Assembly: GCF_900102545.1 (NCBI RefSeq)
Contig: NZ_FNBN01000003.1
Span: forward strand, 1,231,461-1,295,460
Origin: Chitinophaga filiformis
Lineage (GTDB): Bacteria > Bacteroidota > Bacteroidia > Chitinophagales > Chitinophagaceae
Direction: 5' to 3'
DNA length: 64,000 nt
Each line of letters begins with the position of its first letter. Position 1 is the first letter of the stretch. Under the pieces are notes generated by a model that was not told the DNA's origin, did no database searches, and saw only the letters and a program-made list of their open reading frames with translations. Below are positions 8,328-17,912 of this stretch, piece after piece. A program made the position numbers and the translations under genes.

Positions 8328-10025
8328 TCAATAACCGGCAGCACTGTCATCGCCTCTCTTATCGCCCACGGCTTCCAGTTGTCCTTTGCCATTTACTTTA
8401 ATCACTTCCGTACGACCAATAGCACCACGGGATATTACCTTATATCCCATCTGCCGCAGTCCCTGTAAAGGCGTCTCATCAAAGTCTTCTTCCACATCCA
8501 CCACGTCGGGCAGCCATTGATGATGGAACTTGGGAGCATCTACTGCCTGCTGGGTAGGTAGGTTGAATTCAAGGATATTGAGCAGGGTCTGGAATACAGA
8601 AGTGATGATGGTGGAGCCTCCGGGCGTACCTGCTACAATATAAGGTTTATCCTTCTTCAGCACGATGGTAGGCGTCATAGAGCTTAACATACGCTTGCCG
8701 GGAGCTACTGCATTTGCTTCTGTTCCTACCAGGCCATACATATTGGGCACACCGGGTTTAACACTGAAATCGTCCATTTCATTGTTCAGGAAAAAACCGG
8801 CACCGCCTACTACCACTTTGGAGCCATAGCCACCATTCAGGGTGGTGGTCACTGATACAGCGTTGCCCTCGGTATCCATCACTGAAAGGTGTGTGGTCTC
8901 GTCACTCTCATAAACAGTTCCCGCACCGGTTAGTTTACTGGACCCGGCCTGACGGGGATTGTAATCTTTCATACGCTCACGCAGGTAGGCAGCAGAAGTG
9001 AGTTGTTTTACCGGTACTTTCACAAAATCAGGATCACCCAGGAATTGTGCACGGTCTGCATAGGCGCGGCGTTCCGCTTCTATCATAAGTTGCATGGCAG
9101 AGACGGAATGAAAGCCCCAGGCAGCCAGTGGGTATTTTTCCACCATGCCCATCATCTGCTGCAGGGCAACGCCGCCGCTGGAAGGTAATGGCATGGTAAC
9201 GATGCGGTAATCTTTGTAGAAAAAGGAAACGGCTGGTCGCTCTTTAGCCTCATAAGCCTTCAGGTCTGCTTCAGTGATCAGGCCTTTGCCGCGTTTCATT
9301 TCTGCAATGATGAGCGCTGCAGTTTCTCCTTCATAAAAACCTGCACGGCCATTTGTACTGATCCTTTTCAGGGTGGCGGCAAGGTCTTTCTGTACCAGGG
9401 TATCACCCGCTTTCCAGGGCCTTTTTCTTACAAAAGCGTTGGCTTGTGTATTGAGTTTACTGAACTGTTCCTGTGTTGCATTCAGGCTGTTGGCTTCCCT
9501 TTCAGTGATAGCGAATCCTTTTTCAGCCAGTGTAATAGCAGGCGCGATGAGCTGTTGGATAGTCAGCTTAGCATAAGGCAGGGAGGCAAAGATACCGGCT
9601 ACGGTACCGGGCACCCCTGATGCCAGGTGTCCATCCTGGCTGAGTTTTGTATTAGCATTGCCGGATGCGTCAATATACATATTGCGGGAGGCCGCCGAAG
9701 GCGCCTTTTCTCTGTAGTCGATAGCCAGGTCTTTCCCGTCTTTCAGATGTGCTACCAGGAAGCCTCCACCGCCCAGGTTACCCGCCGCGGGATATACTAC
9801 TGCCAGTGCCAGCTGGGTAGCAATGGCGGCATCTACGGCATTACCACCCTGCTGCAGCATCTGCAGGCCGGCCTGACTGGCCAGCGGGTGGGCCGATACA
9901 ACGGCGCCATGGCTGGCGGTAACACTTTTTTTGACTTGATAATGAAAGGCATTAATGGCAGTTGGCTGCTGGGCATAAGCTGTGCTGGCAAGGATTATAG
10001 CCAGTAAAACCGGAATTGTACGCAT
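8328..10025 (-). CDS. ggt: Gamma-glutamyltransferase (glutathione hydrolase) precursor
   Basis: An exported Ntn-hydrolase that cleaves the gamma-glutamyl bond of glutathione and related peptides in the periplasm. A signal peptide (about 1-18, ending AYAQ) is followed by the family hallmarks GGNAVDAAIATQLAL (60-74) and GNLGGGGF (82-89). The autoprocessing nucleophile is Thr378 in ETTHLSVMD, preceded by a typical linker. Later come SSMTPTIVLKKDKPYIVAGTPGG and the C-terminal GRTEVI. Length (565 aa) is normal and all key motifs are intact. It is transcribed away from the TonB-dependent receptor gene and probably has its own promoter. Confidence 0.95.
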   Translation of the reverse strand: MRTIPVLLAIILASTAYAQQPTAINAFHYQVKKSVTASHGAVVSAHPLASQAGLQMLQQGGNAVDAAIATQLALAVVYPAAGNLGGGGFLVAHLKDGKDLAIDYREKAPSAASRNMYIDASGNANTKLSQDGHLASGVPGTVAGIFASLPYAKLTIQQLIAPAITLAEKGFAITEREANSLNATQEQFSKLNTQANAFVRKRPWKAGDTLVQKDLAATLKRISTNGRAGFYEGETAALIIAEMKRGKGLITEADLKAYEAKERPAVSFFYKDYRIVTMPLPSSGGVALQQMMGMVEKYPLAAWGFHSVSAMQLMIEAERRAYADRAQFLGDPDFVKVPVKQLTSAAYLRERMKDYNPRQAGSSKLTGAGTVYESDETTHLSVMDTEGNAVSVTTTLNGGYGSKVVVGGAGFFLNNEMDDFSVKPGVPNMYGLVGTEANAVAPGKRMLSSMTPTIVLKKDKPYIVAGTPGGSTIITSVFQTLLNILEFNLPTQQAVDAPKFHHQWLPDVVDVEEDFDETPLQGLRQMGYKVISRGAIGRTEVIKVNGKGQLEAVGDKRGDDSAAGY

Positions 10026-10186
10026 GCGTGTATGAGTTTAATCCTAAGTTGAATCTTGATAAGTTGTTCTAAATGCGCTGTCAAATTAGTATTTTAGATA
10101 ATAGACAGATCAATTCGTTCTTGTAGCAAATAACATAACCAAAAGAACAACTCAAAATCTAAAAACCCAAATCTAAATCGAATCTT

Positions 10187-12961
10187 ATGTTACACCCGCT
10201 AGTCCATCTGAGGGGCCTTGTGCTTCTTATCCTCCTTACTTTATGTGTATCAGCCTCGTATGGCCAGACAGGCGCCATTAAGGGGACTGTTACTGACGGC
10301 AAAGCACCGCTGCCCGGTGTTACTTTGCGTATCGAGAACACGAATAGAGGCACATATACGGATGCGCAGGGCCGCTTTTCCATGGAAGTAGTTCCCGGTA
10401 ATCACACGGTATTGATCAGTTATCTGGGCTACCCGTCGGAGCGTAGACAGGTGACCGTTATCGCCGGACAAACCACCACGCTGGATGTGGTCATGAAAGA
10501 GGGAGGTACCAACATCAATGAACTGGTGGTATTAGGCTCCCGTAACCGGCCACGTACACAGACGGAAACGCCTGTTCCCGTAGATGTGATTGATATCAGG
10601 CGTATTGTTGCTGACGCTCCGCAGGTCTCTATCAACCAGATCCTGAACTATGTAGCACCGTCTTTCAGCGCTGGTACACAAACTGTTGCAGACGGTACCG
10701 ATCATATCGATCCGGCTTCCCTGCGCGGGCTGGGGCCTGACCAGGTGCTGGTATTGGTGAATGGTAAACGCAGGTACAATACCGCCCTGGTGAATGTGAA
10801 CGGTAGCTTCGGCCGTGGTGCGGTAGGTACCGATATGAATGCGATTCCCACATCTGCCATTGACCGTATCGAGATACTGCGTGATGGTGCTGCCGCTCAG
10901 TATGGCTCTGATGCTATTGCCGGCGTGATCAACATCGTGCTGAAAAGCAGCGTGAACCGCCTGAACGTAAATGTAACCACCGGCGCCAACGTAACTTCAC
11001 AGGCAGACGATAACATGGATGGTCAGACCGTGCAGACAGGCGTTAACTATGGTATTCCTGTTGGCAATAAAGGAGGATATATTAACTTCGGGGGCTCTTA
11101 TGATTACCGTAATTATACCAACCGTTCCGGACCATGGGTGGGCGCTATCTATCGTACTTATCCCGGCGGTGTTGATAAAACGGATTCCTTCCTGGTGGCC
11201 AATAACATCACCCGTAATGATATCCGCATGCGTGCCGGTCAATCGAAACTGCGCAGCGCACAGTTGTTTGTCAATGCCAGCATCCCACTGGAAAACAATG
11301 CGGAAGTTTACTTCTTCGGGGGTATCGGTTACCGTAACGGCAATGCCGCCGGTGTATACCGCTTGCCGCACGACAGCAGGAATGTAATGGAGATCTATCC
11401 CCTGGGCTTCCTGCCGGAAATACACAGCGATATTTATGACCGATCTTTTGCAGGAGGGATACGTGGTAACCTGGGCGACTGGAAAGTTGACTTCAGTAAT
11501 ACCTATGGCCGCAATGAGTTTGGTTTCAAAGTGGAGAATTCACTGAACGCATCCCTTGGTAAAGCGTCTCCTACAAGCTTTACCTGTGGAGGACCCATCT
11601 TCACCCAGAATACGACCAACCTAGATTTCTCCCGCCGCATTGATGTGCTGGAAGGACTGGATGTAGCCTTTGGCGCAGAGCATCGCTTCGAGCAATATCA
11701 GCTGGTGGCAGGGGCTGAAAATTCTTATACTGACTATGGCCGTGCAAGAAAGATCGGCGTAGACGCCAATGGTAAAGACATTCTGATACCAGACCCGCAA
11801 GGATCTGTTAATACTATATTCGGACCTGATGGTTCCGCCAGACCCGGTGGCGCGCAGGTATTCCCTGGCTTCCGTCCGGAGAATGCGATCAGGGCCACCC
11901 GCAGCGCTATATCCGCTTATGTGGATGTAGAAGCCAACTTCTCATCAGCATTCCTGCTGGGAGGCGCTGTACGTTTTGAAAACTATAACGATTTCGGTAG
12001 TACGCTAAATGGAAAACTGACTGCCCGTTATAAACTGAGTGAGCACACTGCCATCAGGGGATCGGCCAGCACCGGCTTCAGAGCGCCATCCCTGCACCAG
12101 CGCTTTTACTCTTCTACCTCCACTTTGTTTGTGGATGGTGTGCCTTATGAAGTGGGTACCTTCACCAATGACAGCCGGCCTGCGCAGCTGCTGGGTATCC
12201 CGCAGTTGAAACCGGAGAAATCCAAAAGCATCAGCGCCGGTTTTACCAGTACCTTCGGCAAGTTTAACCTGACGCTGGATGGGTACTTTACACATATTGA
12301 CGACCGCATCGTATATACGGACCAGTTCTCCGGTAATAATGCAGATACAGCGTCTGCCGTTGACAAGGAAATATACCAGCTGCTGTCGCTCGCCAATGCC
12401 AACAGGGCTGCTTTCTTTGCCAATGCAATCAATTCCGAAACCAAGGGAGTAGACCTGGTACTGACCTACAGCACAAAGCTGGGTAGAGGTACACTCCGTG
12501 CCGACCTTTCAGGTACTTACAGCTATACGCAAAGAGTAGGGGCCATCAAGGCGTCTGAAAAGCTGAAAGGCAAGGAGAATATCTATTTCAGCCGGGCCAG
12601 CAGGATCTACCTGGAAAGGACGGTACCACGTGAGAAAGTGAACCTGACACTGTCTTACAACATCGGTAAGTTCAACGCCTTCCTGCGTAGCGTTCACTTC
12701 GGTTCAGTGGAAGAAGCCACCAACGATCCTGCTTTCTTCCAGACTTATTCCGCTAAGGTAGTGACCGATGTAGCTGTGGGTTATAAACTGATACCTGCCC
12801 TGAAACTGACCATTGGTTCCAACAACGTATTTGACGTATATCCGGACCTCGTAGCCAATCCTGCCAATACCACCAACAACCAGTTCAGGTACAGCAGAAG
12901 GGTGACACAGTTCGGTTATAACGGCCGTTTCCTGTTTGCAAGGCTGGAACTGAACCTGTAA
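10187..12961 (+). CDS. TonB-dependent receptor with carboxypeptidase-regulatory-like N-domain
   Basis: A 924-aa outer-membrane active transporter. A signal peptide (about 1-26, ending SASYG) is followed by a CarboxypepD-regulatory-like/CNA-B-type domain (GAIKGTVTDGKAPLPGVTLR to VVMKEGG, about 28-108). The plug domain is at 120-235 (LRGLGPDQVLVLVNGKRR, then IDRIEILRDGAAAQYGSDAIAGVINIVLK). A 22-strand barrel ends in RFLFARLELNL, with a TonB-receptor signature FRAPSLHQRF near 630. No SusD partner follows, so this is a stand-alone receptor of the siderophore/vitamin type rather than a polysaccharide-utilisation pair. Ligand unknown. A perfect 15-bp hairpin lies just after the stop. Confidence 0.93.
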   Translation: MLHPLVHLRGLVLLILLTLCVSASYGQTGAIKGTVTDGKAPLPGVTLRIENTNRGTYTDAQGRFSMEVVPGNHTVLISYLGYPSERRQVTVIAGQTTTLDVVMKEGGTNINELVVLGSRNRPRTQTETPVPVDVIDIRRIVADAPQVSINQILNYVAPSFSAGTQTVADGTDHIDPASLRGLGPDQVLVLVNGKRRYNTALVNVNGSFGRGAVGTDMNAIPTSAIDRIEILRDGAAAQYGSDAIAGVINIVLKSSVNRLNVNVTTGANVTSQADDNMDGQTVQTGVNYGIPVGNKGGYINFGGSYDYRNYTNRSGPWVGAIYRTYPGGVDKTDSFLVANNITRNDIRMRAGQSKLRSAQLFVNASIPLENNAEVYFFGGIGYRNGNAAGVYRLPHDSRNVMEIYPLGFLPEIHSDIYDRSFAGGIRGNLGDWKVDFSNTYGRNEFGFKVENSLNASLGKASPTSFTCGGPIFTQNTTNLDFSRRIDVLEGLDVAFGAEHRFEQYQLVAGAENSYTDYGRARKIGVDANGKDILIPDPQGSVNTIFGPDGSARPGGAQVFPGFRPENAIRATRSAISAYVDVEANFSSAFLLGGAVRFENYNDFGSTLNGKLTARYKLSEHTAIRGSASTGFRAPSLHQRFYSSTSTLFVDGVPYEVGTFTNDSRPAQLLGIPQLKPEKSKSISAGFTSTFGKFNLTLDGYFTHIDDRIVYTDQFSGNNADTASAVDKEIYQLLSLANANRAAFFANAINSETKGVDLVLTYSTKLGRGTLRADLSGTYSYTQRVGAIKASEKLKGKENIYFSRASRIYLERTVPREKVNLTLSYNIGKFNAFLRSVHFGSVEEATNDPAFFQTYSAKVVTDVAVGYKLIPALKLTIGSNNVFDVYPDLVANPANTTNNQFRYSRRVTQFGYNGRFLFARLELNL

Positions 12962-12982
12962 TTATTTACTGTAACTAAATAG

Positions 12983-13026
12983 ATATCAATGGAATGAGCA
13001 ATTACGTGTGTTCATTCCATTGATAT
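12983..13026. terminator. Perfect 15-bp inverted repeat after the TonB receptor gene
   Basis: ATATCAATGGAATGA (12983-12997) and its exact complement (13012-13026) flank a 14-nt loop. No T-run follows on either strand, so it may be a processing or weak terminator hairpin, or a protein-binding site, rather than a canonical intrinsic terminator. Confidence 0.5.
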
Positions 13027-13101
13027 AGTAACTTTCCTGTTATTTATATTATTATATTTTACTATATTGAGTGTGCCTTTAAGATATTTATCTGCATCAG
13101 C

Positions 13102-13524
13102 ATGTCCGGTGAACGAACTTCTATAAACACATACAGCGCATTGCTCCAGGGATTTCTTCTGTCACTGTTTGTTATCAGTGGATCAGGTTGTATTGCCGCA
13201 GAGGAACCACACAGTAGTGAACGCTTACGCCAGGTGATGCGGGAAGAGAACGGTCATATCCAGTGGAAAGTATACAGTTTCACAGACGATCCTTACAAAG
13301 AGAAGGTGGAAATCTATTATGAGAATGGTAAACTGAAAGAAGTGTATTTCCGGAGAGCGGGGAGAATGGAAGGCGTCAGAACTGTTTTCTTTGATAACGG
13401 CAAACTATCGGAAACAGGCAACTGGCATGAAGATAACAGGGTGGGGGAGTTCCGCTATTACCGGCAGGACGGGCGTCTGGAATGCGTGCAGTACTTCGGA
13501 TTGATAGGTGAAAGTGTAGAGTAA
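13102..13524 (+). CDS. Exported MORN-variant (YwqK-like) repeat protein
   Basis: 140 aa. The N-terminus has a hydrophobic export segment (LLQGFLLSLFVISGSGC), possibly a lipoprotein with a non-ideal lipobox. The rest carries three repeats of the toxin-antitoxin YwqK/MORN-variant type: YYENGKLKEVYFRRAGRMEG, FFDNGKLSETGNWHEDNRVG and YYRQDGRLE. Such repeats form beta-hairpin ladders; despite the family name there is no toxin partner next door. Function unknown. Confidence 0.7.
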   Translation: MSGERTSINTYSALLQGFLLSLFVISGSGCIAAEEPHSSERLRQVMREENGHIQWKVYSFTDDPYKEKVEIYYENGKLKEVYFRRAGRMEGVRTVFFDNGKLSETGNWHEDNRVGEFRYYRQDGRLECVQYFGLIGESVE

Positions 13525-13574
13525 GAAAAAACCTTTCAATTGTTTATCTTAGGTAAATAAATTGAAGGATCCAT

Positions 13575-16088
13575 ATGCGCAAATTCCTGTTATCGTCCCT
13601 AATACTGCTCATGATGCAGACAGGGTTTTCACAGATCCTGCCTACGCCAGATCAGTTTCTCGGTTATGCGCCCGGAACCCAGTTCACGCCTCATTACCGC
13701 GTGCTTGAATACTTCAGAGCCGTTGCGGCCCTTACGCCCAATATGCAGCTGACCCAATATGGCACTACTTACGAAGGCCGGCCCCTGATGCTGGCGGTAA
13801 TATCTTCCCCTGAAAATATCAGTAGAATTGAACAGATAAGACAACACAACCTGGAACTGGCCAGTGGTAACGGCAAGCCTGCCACCGGCGATCCTGTGAT
13901 TGTCTGGCTGAGCTATAACGTACACGGCAATGAAGCAGTTTCCACGGAAGCGGCCATGGTTACCCTGTACATGCTGGCCAATAAAGAGAATAAAGCACAG
14001 CAGGAATGGCTGAAGAATACGGTCGTGATCATTGATCCCTGCCTCAATCCCGACGGACGGGAACGCTATGTGAACTTCTACAACCAGGTGCATACCCGTT
14101 ATGCAGATCCCTTATTGTTTGCAAGAGAACACAATGAACCATGGCCGGGTGGAAGGGCAAACCACTATTACTTTGACCTGAACCGCGACTGGGCCTGGCA
14201 AACACAGATAGAATCGCAGCAGCGGGTGACCCAGTATAACCGCTGGATGCCACAGGTACATGTGGATTTTCATGAGCAGTCCATTGACGCCCCTTACTAC
14301 TTTGCCCCCGCAGCAGAACCGTTCCATGATATTATCAAACCCTGGCAGCGCAGTATGCAGATGCTGATCGGTAAGAACAATGCACGGTACTTTGATAAAG
14401 AAGGCTGGCTGTACTTTACCAAGGAATTCTTTGATATGTTTTACCCCAGCTATGGGGATACTTATCCTACCTACAATGGCGCCATCGGCATGACGTATGA
14501 ACAGGGTGGCGGCGGACGGGCAGGACTGGCGGGATTGAAACAGGACGGCGATACCCTGACCCTGACAGAACGCATTGCCCATCACCGTACTACAGGACTT
14601 TCCACCATAGAAATATCCTCACAACAGGCCCCCTTGCTGCTGAAGGAATTCGCCCACTATTTCCTGGAAGCCATCCGTGCGCCCGAAGGCCCTTACATGT
14701 CTTATGTGGTAAAAGCTTCCGGGAATCAGGAGAAACTGGCTTCCCTGGGTACTTTACTCAACAGGAATGGCATCCGTTTTGGGTATGGCTCAGCTGCGAA
14801 TAAAGCCATAGGATTTAACTATTTCAACGGTAAAACGGAGAATTTCAACATAGAAAAGGAAGACATGGTGATCAGTGCTGCACAGGCCAGGTCTAACCTG
14901 CTGAAAGTATTGTTCGAACCTGATTCCCGTTTAGCCGATTCCGTCACTTATGATATCACTGCCTGGTCCCTGCCTTATGCCTATGGCCTGCAAACCTATG
15001 GCGTGCGTCAGCCGCTGACGCCGGCAAAGGATAGTCTGCAGAACAACGTGAACGCCTATCTCGCGGCAACAAGGCCTTATGCTTACCTGGCCCGCTGGAA
15101 CAGTATCAAAGATGTGCGGTTCCTCTCAGCATTACTACAGAAACGCATCCGTGTAAGATATGCGGAAGGCGATTTCATTGCCGGTGGCAAAGCCTTTCCT
15201 GCAGGTACCCTGATCATTACCAGGTCGGGCAATGAGGCTGCAGGCGCACAGTTTGACGAACAGGTCGTTGCACTGGCCAATACCTATAAAACAGGACTGG
15301 ACGCAGTGAATACGGGCTTTGTAGAGAAGGGCGTCGACTTCGGTTCCGAGAAAGTACGGTTTATCAAACCTATCAGGGTGGCTGTTGTAATGGGCGAAGA
15401 CGTTTCTTCCCTTGCAGCGGGAGAGGTATGGCATTTCTTCGAACAGCAGATCGGTTATCCGCTTACCATCGTAGATGAAAAACAACTGTCGCGGGTAAAC
15501 TGGAAAACCCTCGATGTATTGATACTCCCGGATGGCAATTATAAATTCCTGGCAGAGAAAGAAAATACCAATAAACTGAGGGACTGGATTGCCGGCGGCG
15601 GTAAACTGATTGCGCTACAGGGTGCGCTGGCACAGGTGGCTAACCTGGACTGGGGCATTCACCAGAAAAAAGAGGAAGAGGAGAAGGAGGAAAAGAAAGA
15701 TGATTACTCCCTGCTGAAATCTTACGCCAACCGTGAACGGGAAGGTGTTAAGCAACTCATTCCCGGCGCTATTTACAAAGTGCAGCTGGATACTACCCAT
15801 CCGCTGGCCTTCGGATTTCCTGCAGTGTATTATACCCTCAAACAGGACAGCCGGATCTACGACTACCTGGAAGACGGCGGCTGGAATGTAGGCATCCTGA
15901 AGAAAGACAACTACCTGAGCGGCTTTGTAGGTATGGAAACACGCAGGAAGCTCAGAGATGGCTTACTCTTTGGTGTAAAAGAAATAGGTGAAGGTAAGAT
16001 CGTACTGATGGCAGACGACCCGTTGTTCCGCAGTTTCTGGGAAAACGGAAAACTGATGTTTGGGAATGCGTTGTTTATGGTGTGGTAG
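13575..16088 (+). CDS. Exported M14-family zinc carboxypeptidase
   Basis: 837 aa with a signal peptide ending GFSQ at about residue 20. The M14 catalytic domain runs from 35 to about 370. It has zinc ligands His117 and Glu120 (YNVHGNEAVS), DPCLNPDGRERYV, LNRDWAWQTQ, the third ligand His233 (VDFHEQS) and a probable catalytic Glu in MTYEQGGGGRAG. The remaining about 450 residues are a C-terminal extension typical of large Bacteroidota M14 proteins, with a GATase1-like section near 600-700 (VLILPDGNYKFL, IAGGGKLIALQGAL). A KKEEEEKEEKKD run interrupts that section. It probably trims peptides in the periplasm or outside the cell. Confidence 0.92.
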   Translation: MRKFLLSSLILLMMQTGFSQILPTPDQFLGYAPGTQFTPHYRVLEYFRAVAALTPNMQLTQYGTTYEGRPLMLAVISSPENISRIEQIRQHNLELASGNGKPATGDPVIVWLSYNVHGNEAVSTEAAMVTLYMLANKENKAQQEWLKNTVVIIDPCLNPDGRERYVNFYNQVHTRYADPLLFAREHNEPWPGGRANHYYFDLNRDWAWQTQIESQQRVTQYNRWMPQVHVDFHEQSIDAPYYFAPAAEPFHDIIKPWQRSMQMLIGKNNARYFDKEGWLYFTKEFFDMFYPSYGDTYPTYNGAIGMTYEQGGGGRAGLAGLKQDGDTLTLTERIAHHRTTGLSTIEISSQQAPLLLKEFAHYFLEAIRAPEGPYMSYVVKASGNQEKLASLGTLLNRNGIRFGYGSAANKAIGFNYFNGKTENFNIEKEDMVISAAQARSNLLKVLFEPDSRLADSVTYDITAWSLPYAYGLQTYGVRQPLTPAKDSLQNNVNAYLAATRPYAYLARWNSIKDVRFLSALLQKRIRVRYAEGDFIAGGKAFPAGTLIITRSGNEAAGAQFDEQVVALANTYKTGLDAVNTGFVEKGVDFGSEKVRFIKPIRVAVVMGEDVSSLAAGEVWHFFEQQIGYPLTIVDEKQLSRVNWKTLDVLILPDGNYKFLAEKENTNKLRDWIAGGGKLIALQGALAQVANLDWGIHQKKEEEEKEEKKDDYSLLKSYANREREGVKQLIPGAIYKVQLDTTHPLAFGFPAVYYTLKQDSRIYDYLEDGGWNVGILKKDNYLSGFVGMETRRKLRDGLLFGVKEIGEGKIVLMADDPLFRSFWENGKLMFGNALFMVW

Positions 16089-16090
16089 TT

Positions 16091-16182
16091 CTTAAAATCT
16101 TGTCTGACTATGACGCAATAGCTTTAAGCTTGTATGTGTGGCAGTCCTTAGATCTTATCTGACTATGATGCAATAGCTTTAA
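16091..16182. repeat. Two imperfect 36-37-bp direct repeats
   Basis: Unit 1 (16091-16127) and unit 2 (16147-16182) share CTGACTATGA and GCAATAGCTTTAA with few mismatches and a 19-bp spacer. They lie between the M14 gene and the convergent redoxin gene. No function is evident. Confidence 0.6.
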
Positions 16183-16202
16183 AACCGTAGGTATGATAAT
16201 AT

Positions 16203-16805
16203 TTAAAACCTTTTTATATTGCAACCCAGCGCCTGTGTGGAGTTCAACCGCACGGTCTTACCTGCCAGCATATCATTGATGGCATTACTCAGGTGCCGCA
16301 TCTTAACAGCTTCGGCGTTACCCGGACTATCGTCAATAGCGCCCTTATAAACGAGTTTTGCCTGCTGGTTGAACAGGTAACACTCCGGCATATGATTAGC
16401 CTCAAAAGCGTCTGCTAATTCGGTTTTTTTATCTACTACGTAATACCAGTTGAATTGCTGTCCGGCGGCATAGGTCTTCATAGCTGCCAGCATTGTTTTT
16501 TCATCTGCACCCGCGGTATTTGAATTGATCAGTACCACCCCGATATTATTGCTGAGTGCATATTTGCAGATCTCCTGCGTACGGCCCTGGTTCCGCTCAA
16601 TATAGGGACAGGTATTACCTGAGAACATCACCAGTAATCCGTTACTTAATCTTGCTTTATTGAGCGTGATCTCTTTACCGGAAAAATCCTGGAGTACAAC
16701 ATCTGCTTTAGGTAAAGGTGCTCCTATTTCCAACGGAAGGGTACCGGGAGGCTGCATAGCCACCAGCCAGGAGCACAGGATCAATAGACAGTATACGTTT
16801 CTCAT
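16203..16805 (-). CDS. Exported thioredoxin-fold redoxin-like protein
   Basis: 200 aa with a signal peptide (about 1-17). The sequence LPLEIGAPLPKADVVLQDFSGKEITL is the standard redoxin/AhpC-TSA opening. The active-site region FSGNTCPYIERN keeps one Cys (Cys66) but lacks a second Cys two residues on, so it is peroxiredoxin- or single-Cys-like rather than a CxxC disulfide oxidase. Later LFNQQAKLVYKGAIDD matches the thioredoxin beta-hairpin. The last Cys (ALGCNIK) could act as resolving cysteine. Probably a periplasmic thiol protein; partner unknown. Confidence 0.8.
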   Translation of the reverse strand: MRNVYCLLILCSWLVAMQPPGTLPLEIGAPLPKADVVLQDFSGKEITLNKARLSNGLLVMFSGNTCPYIERNQGRTQEICKYALSNNIGVVLINSNTAGADEKTMLAAMKTYAAGQQFNWYYVVDKKTELADAFEANHMPECYLFNQQAKLVYKGAIDDSPGNAEAVKMRHLSNAINDMLAGKTVRLNSTQALGCNIKRF

Positions 16806-16929
16806 AAATATAGGTTTCAGGTTAACGCTAACCCCTTGCTTACTTGTTTTTTAGGGATCTACAATGACTGGAACCGACCTGAGGGTTCCTCCGTAAAGAT
16901 ACGAATATGTGTGATTTTTATCTAATTTA

Positions 16930-17901
16930 TCAGGAGAGACCACGTACCTCTTCCGGGAGATTTTCCTTCCGGGTTTCGGCGGTTTCCTTCAGGATCCGGA
17001 TGCTGGCATTCAGCTCAAAACCGATCAGCAGGATGAAGGAATAGAGGTAGACAGACAACATGAGAATGAGGATAGTGCCCACGGAGCCGTATATCTTGTT
17101 GTAGTTGGCGAAGTTGTTCACAAAAAACGAAAAGAGGATGGTCACCAGGATCATCATAATAGTGGCAAAGGTGGATCCTGCGGTAATGAACTTCCATCGT
17201 TTGGTCGTAGCCGGCACAAAGCGGTAGATCACAGAAAGCATGGAGAAGAACAGTAAAGCGATCAGTACCCAACGGGTGATATCGGCCAGGGATAATATCC
17301 GGGCATCGGTAATGCCCAGGTATTTGAAAATGAAGCTCAGTACAGTACCCTGCGCAATGATCAGGATAATGGTCAGCAGTAGTAAAAAGATCAGTATGAG
17401 TGTCAGCTTCAGGGCCATGAGCCTTTTCTGCCACCATTTTCTGCGACGGAAGCCGGGCGACTTCTTATTGAAAGAACGGGCCAGTCCCATTACCGCATTG
17501 GAGGAAGCAAAAAATCCCGTCAGGAAGGCGATGGACAGCAATCCGTTACGGTGGGTATACAGGAAGTCATGGATCATGTCCCGTATGATGATATAAGTAT
17601 TATAGTTGGGGGTCACATCTTCTGCCAGTTCGTACAGGGTCGCCTCCACATTTTTCATGGGGATGTAGGGTACGAGGGTGAACAGGAAGATGAAGAAAGG
17701 GGGAATGGCCAGCAGGAAGTTGAATGAGATTGCTGCTGCCCGTTCCCCGAGACTCCGGTTAGTCATTTCCTTCAGAAAGAATTTGACCACATCGTACAGG
17801 GGCACCCCCTCAAAACCGGGCAACACCAGTGTTTTGCTGATGTTTACCAGTTTACGGAAAGGCCTGGATGTAAGAATGATCTTTTCTGGTCTGAATGGCA
17901 T
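16930..17901 (-). CDS. YihY/BrkB-family inner-membrane protein
   Basis: 323 aa. The BrkB signature LGERAAAISFNFLLAIPPFFIFLFTLVPYIP begins near 53, and about six membrane segments follow (for example GLLSIAFLTGFFASSNAVMGLARSFN, LIFLLLLTIILIIAQG and a C-terminal VGTILILMLSVYLYSFILLIGFELNA). The family was once misnamed RNase BN; its true function is uncertain. It begins 11 bases after the mltG stop and is probably cotranscribed with it. Confidence 0.9.
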   Translation of the reverse strand: MPFRPEKIILTSRPFRKLVNISKTLVLPGFEGVPLYDVVKFFLKEMTNRSLGERAAAISFNFLLAIPPFFIFLFTLVPYIPMKNVEATLYELAEDVTPNYNTYIIIRDMIHDFLYTHRNGLLSIAFLTGFFASSNAVMGLARSFNKKSPGFRRRKWWQKRLMALKLTLILIFLLLLTIILIIAQGTVLSFIFKYLGITDARILSLADITRWVLIALLFFSMLSVIYRFVPATTKRWKFITAGSTFATIMMILVTILFSFFVNNFANYNKIYGSVGTILILMLSVYLYSFILLIGFELNASIRILKETAETRKENLPEEVRGLS

Positions 17902-17912
17902 TACTGTTTATG

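Noticed and set aside
10187..12961. SusC of a polysaccharide-utilisation locus
   Set aside because: No SusD-like gene or glycoside hydrolase follows, so the receptor is stand-alone.
12983..13026. Canonical intrinsic terminator
   Set aside because: The stem is perfect but neither strand has a T-run after it, so only a hairpin is claimed with reduced confidence.
13102..13524. Antitoxin of a toxin-antitoxin pair (YwqK family name)
   Set aside because: The protein looks exported and no toxin gene lies beside it; the repeats are MORN-like only.
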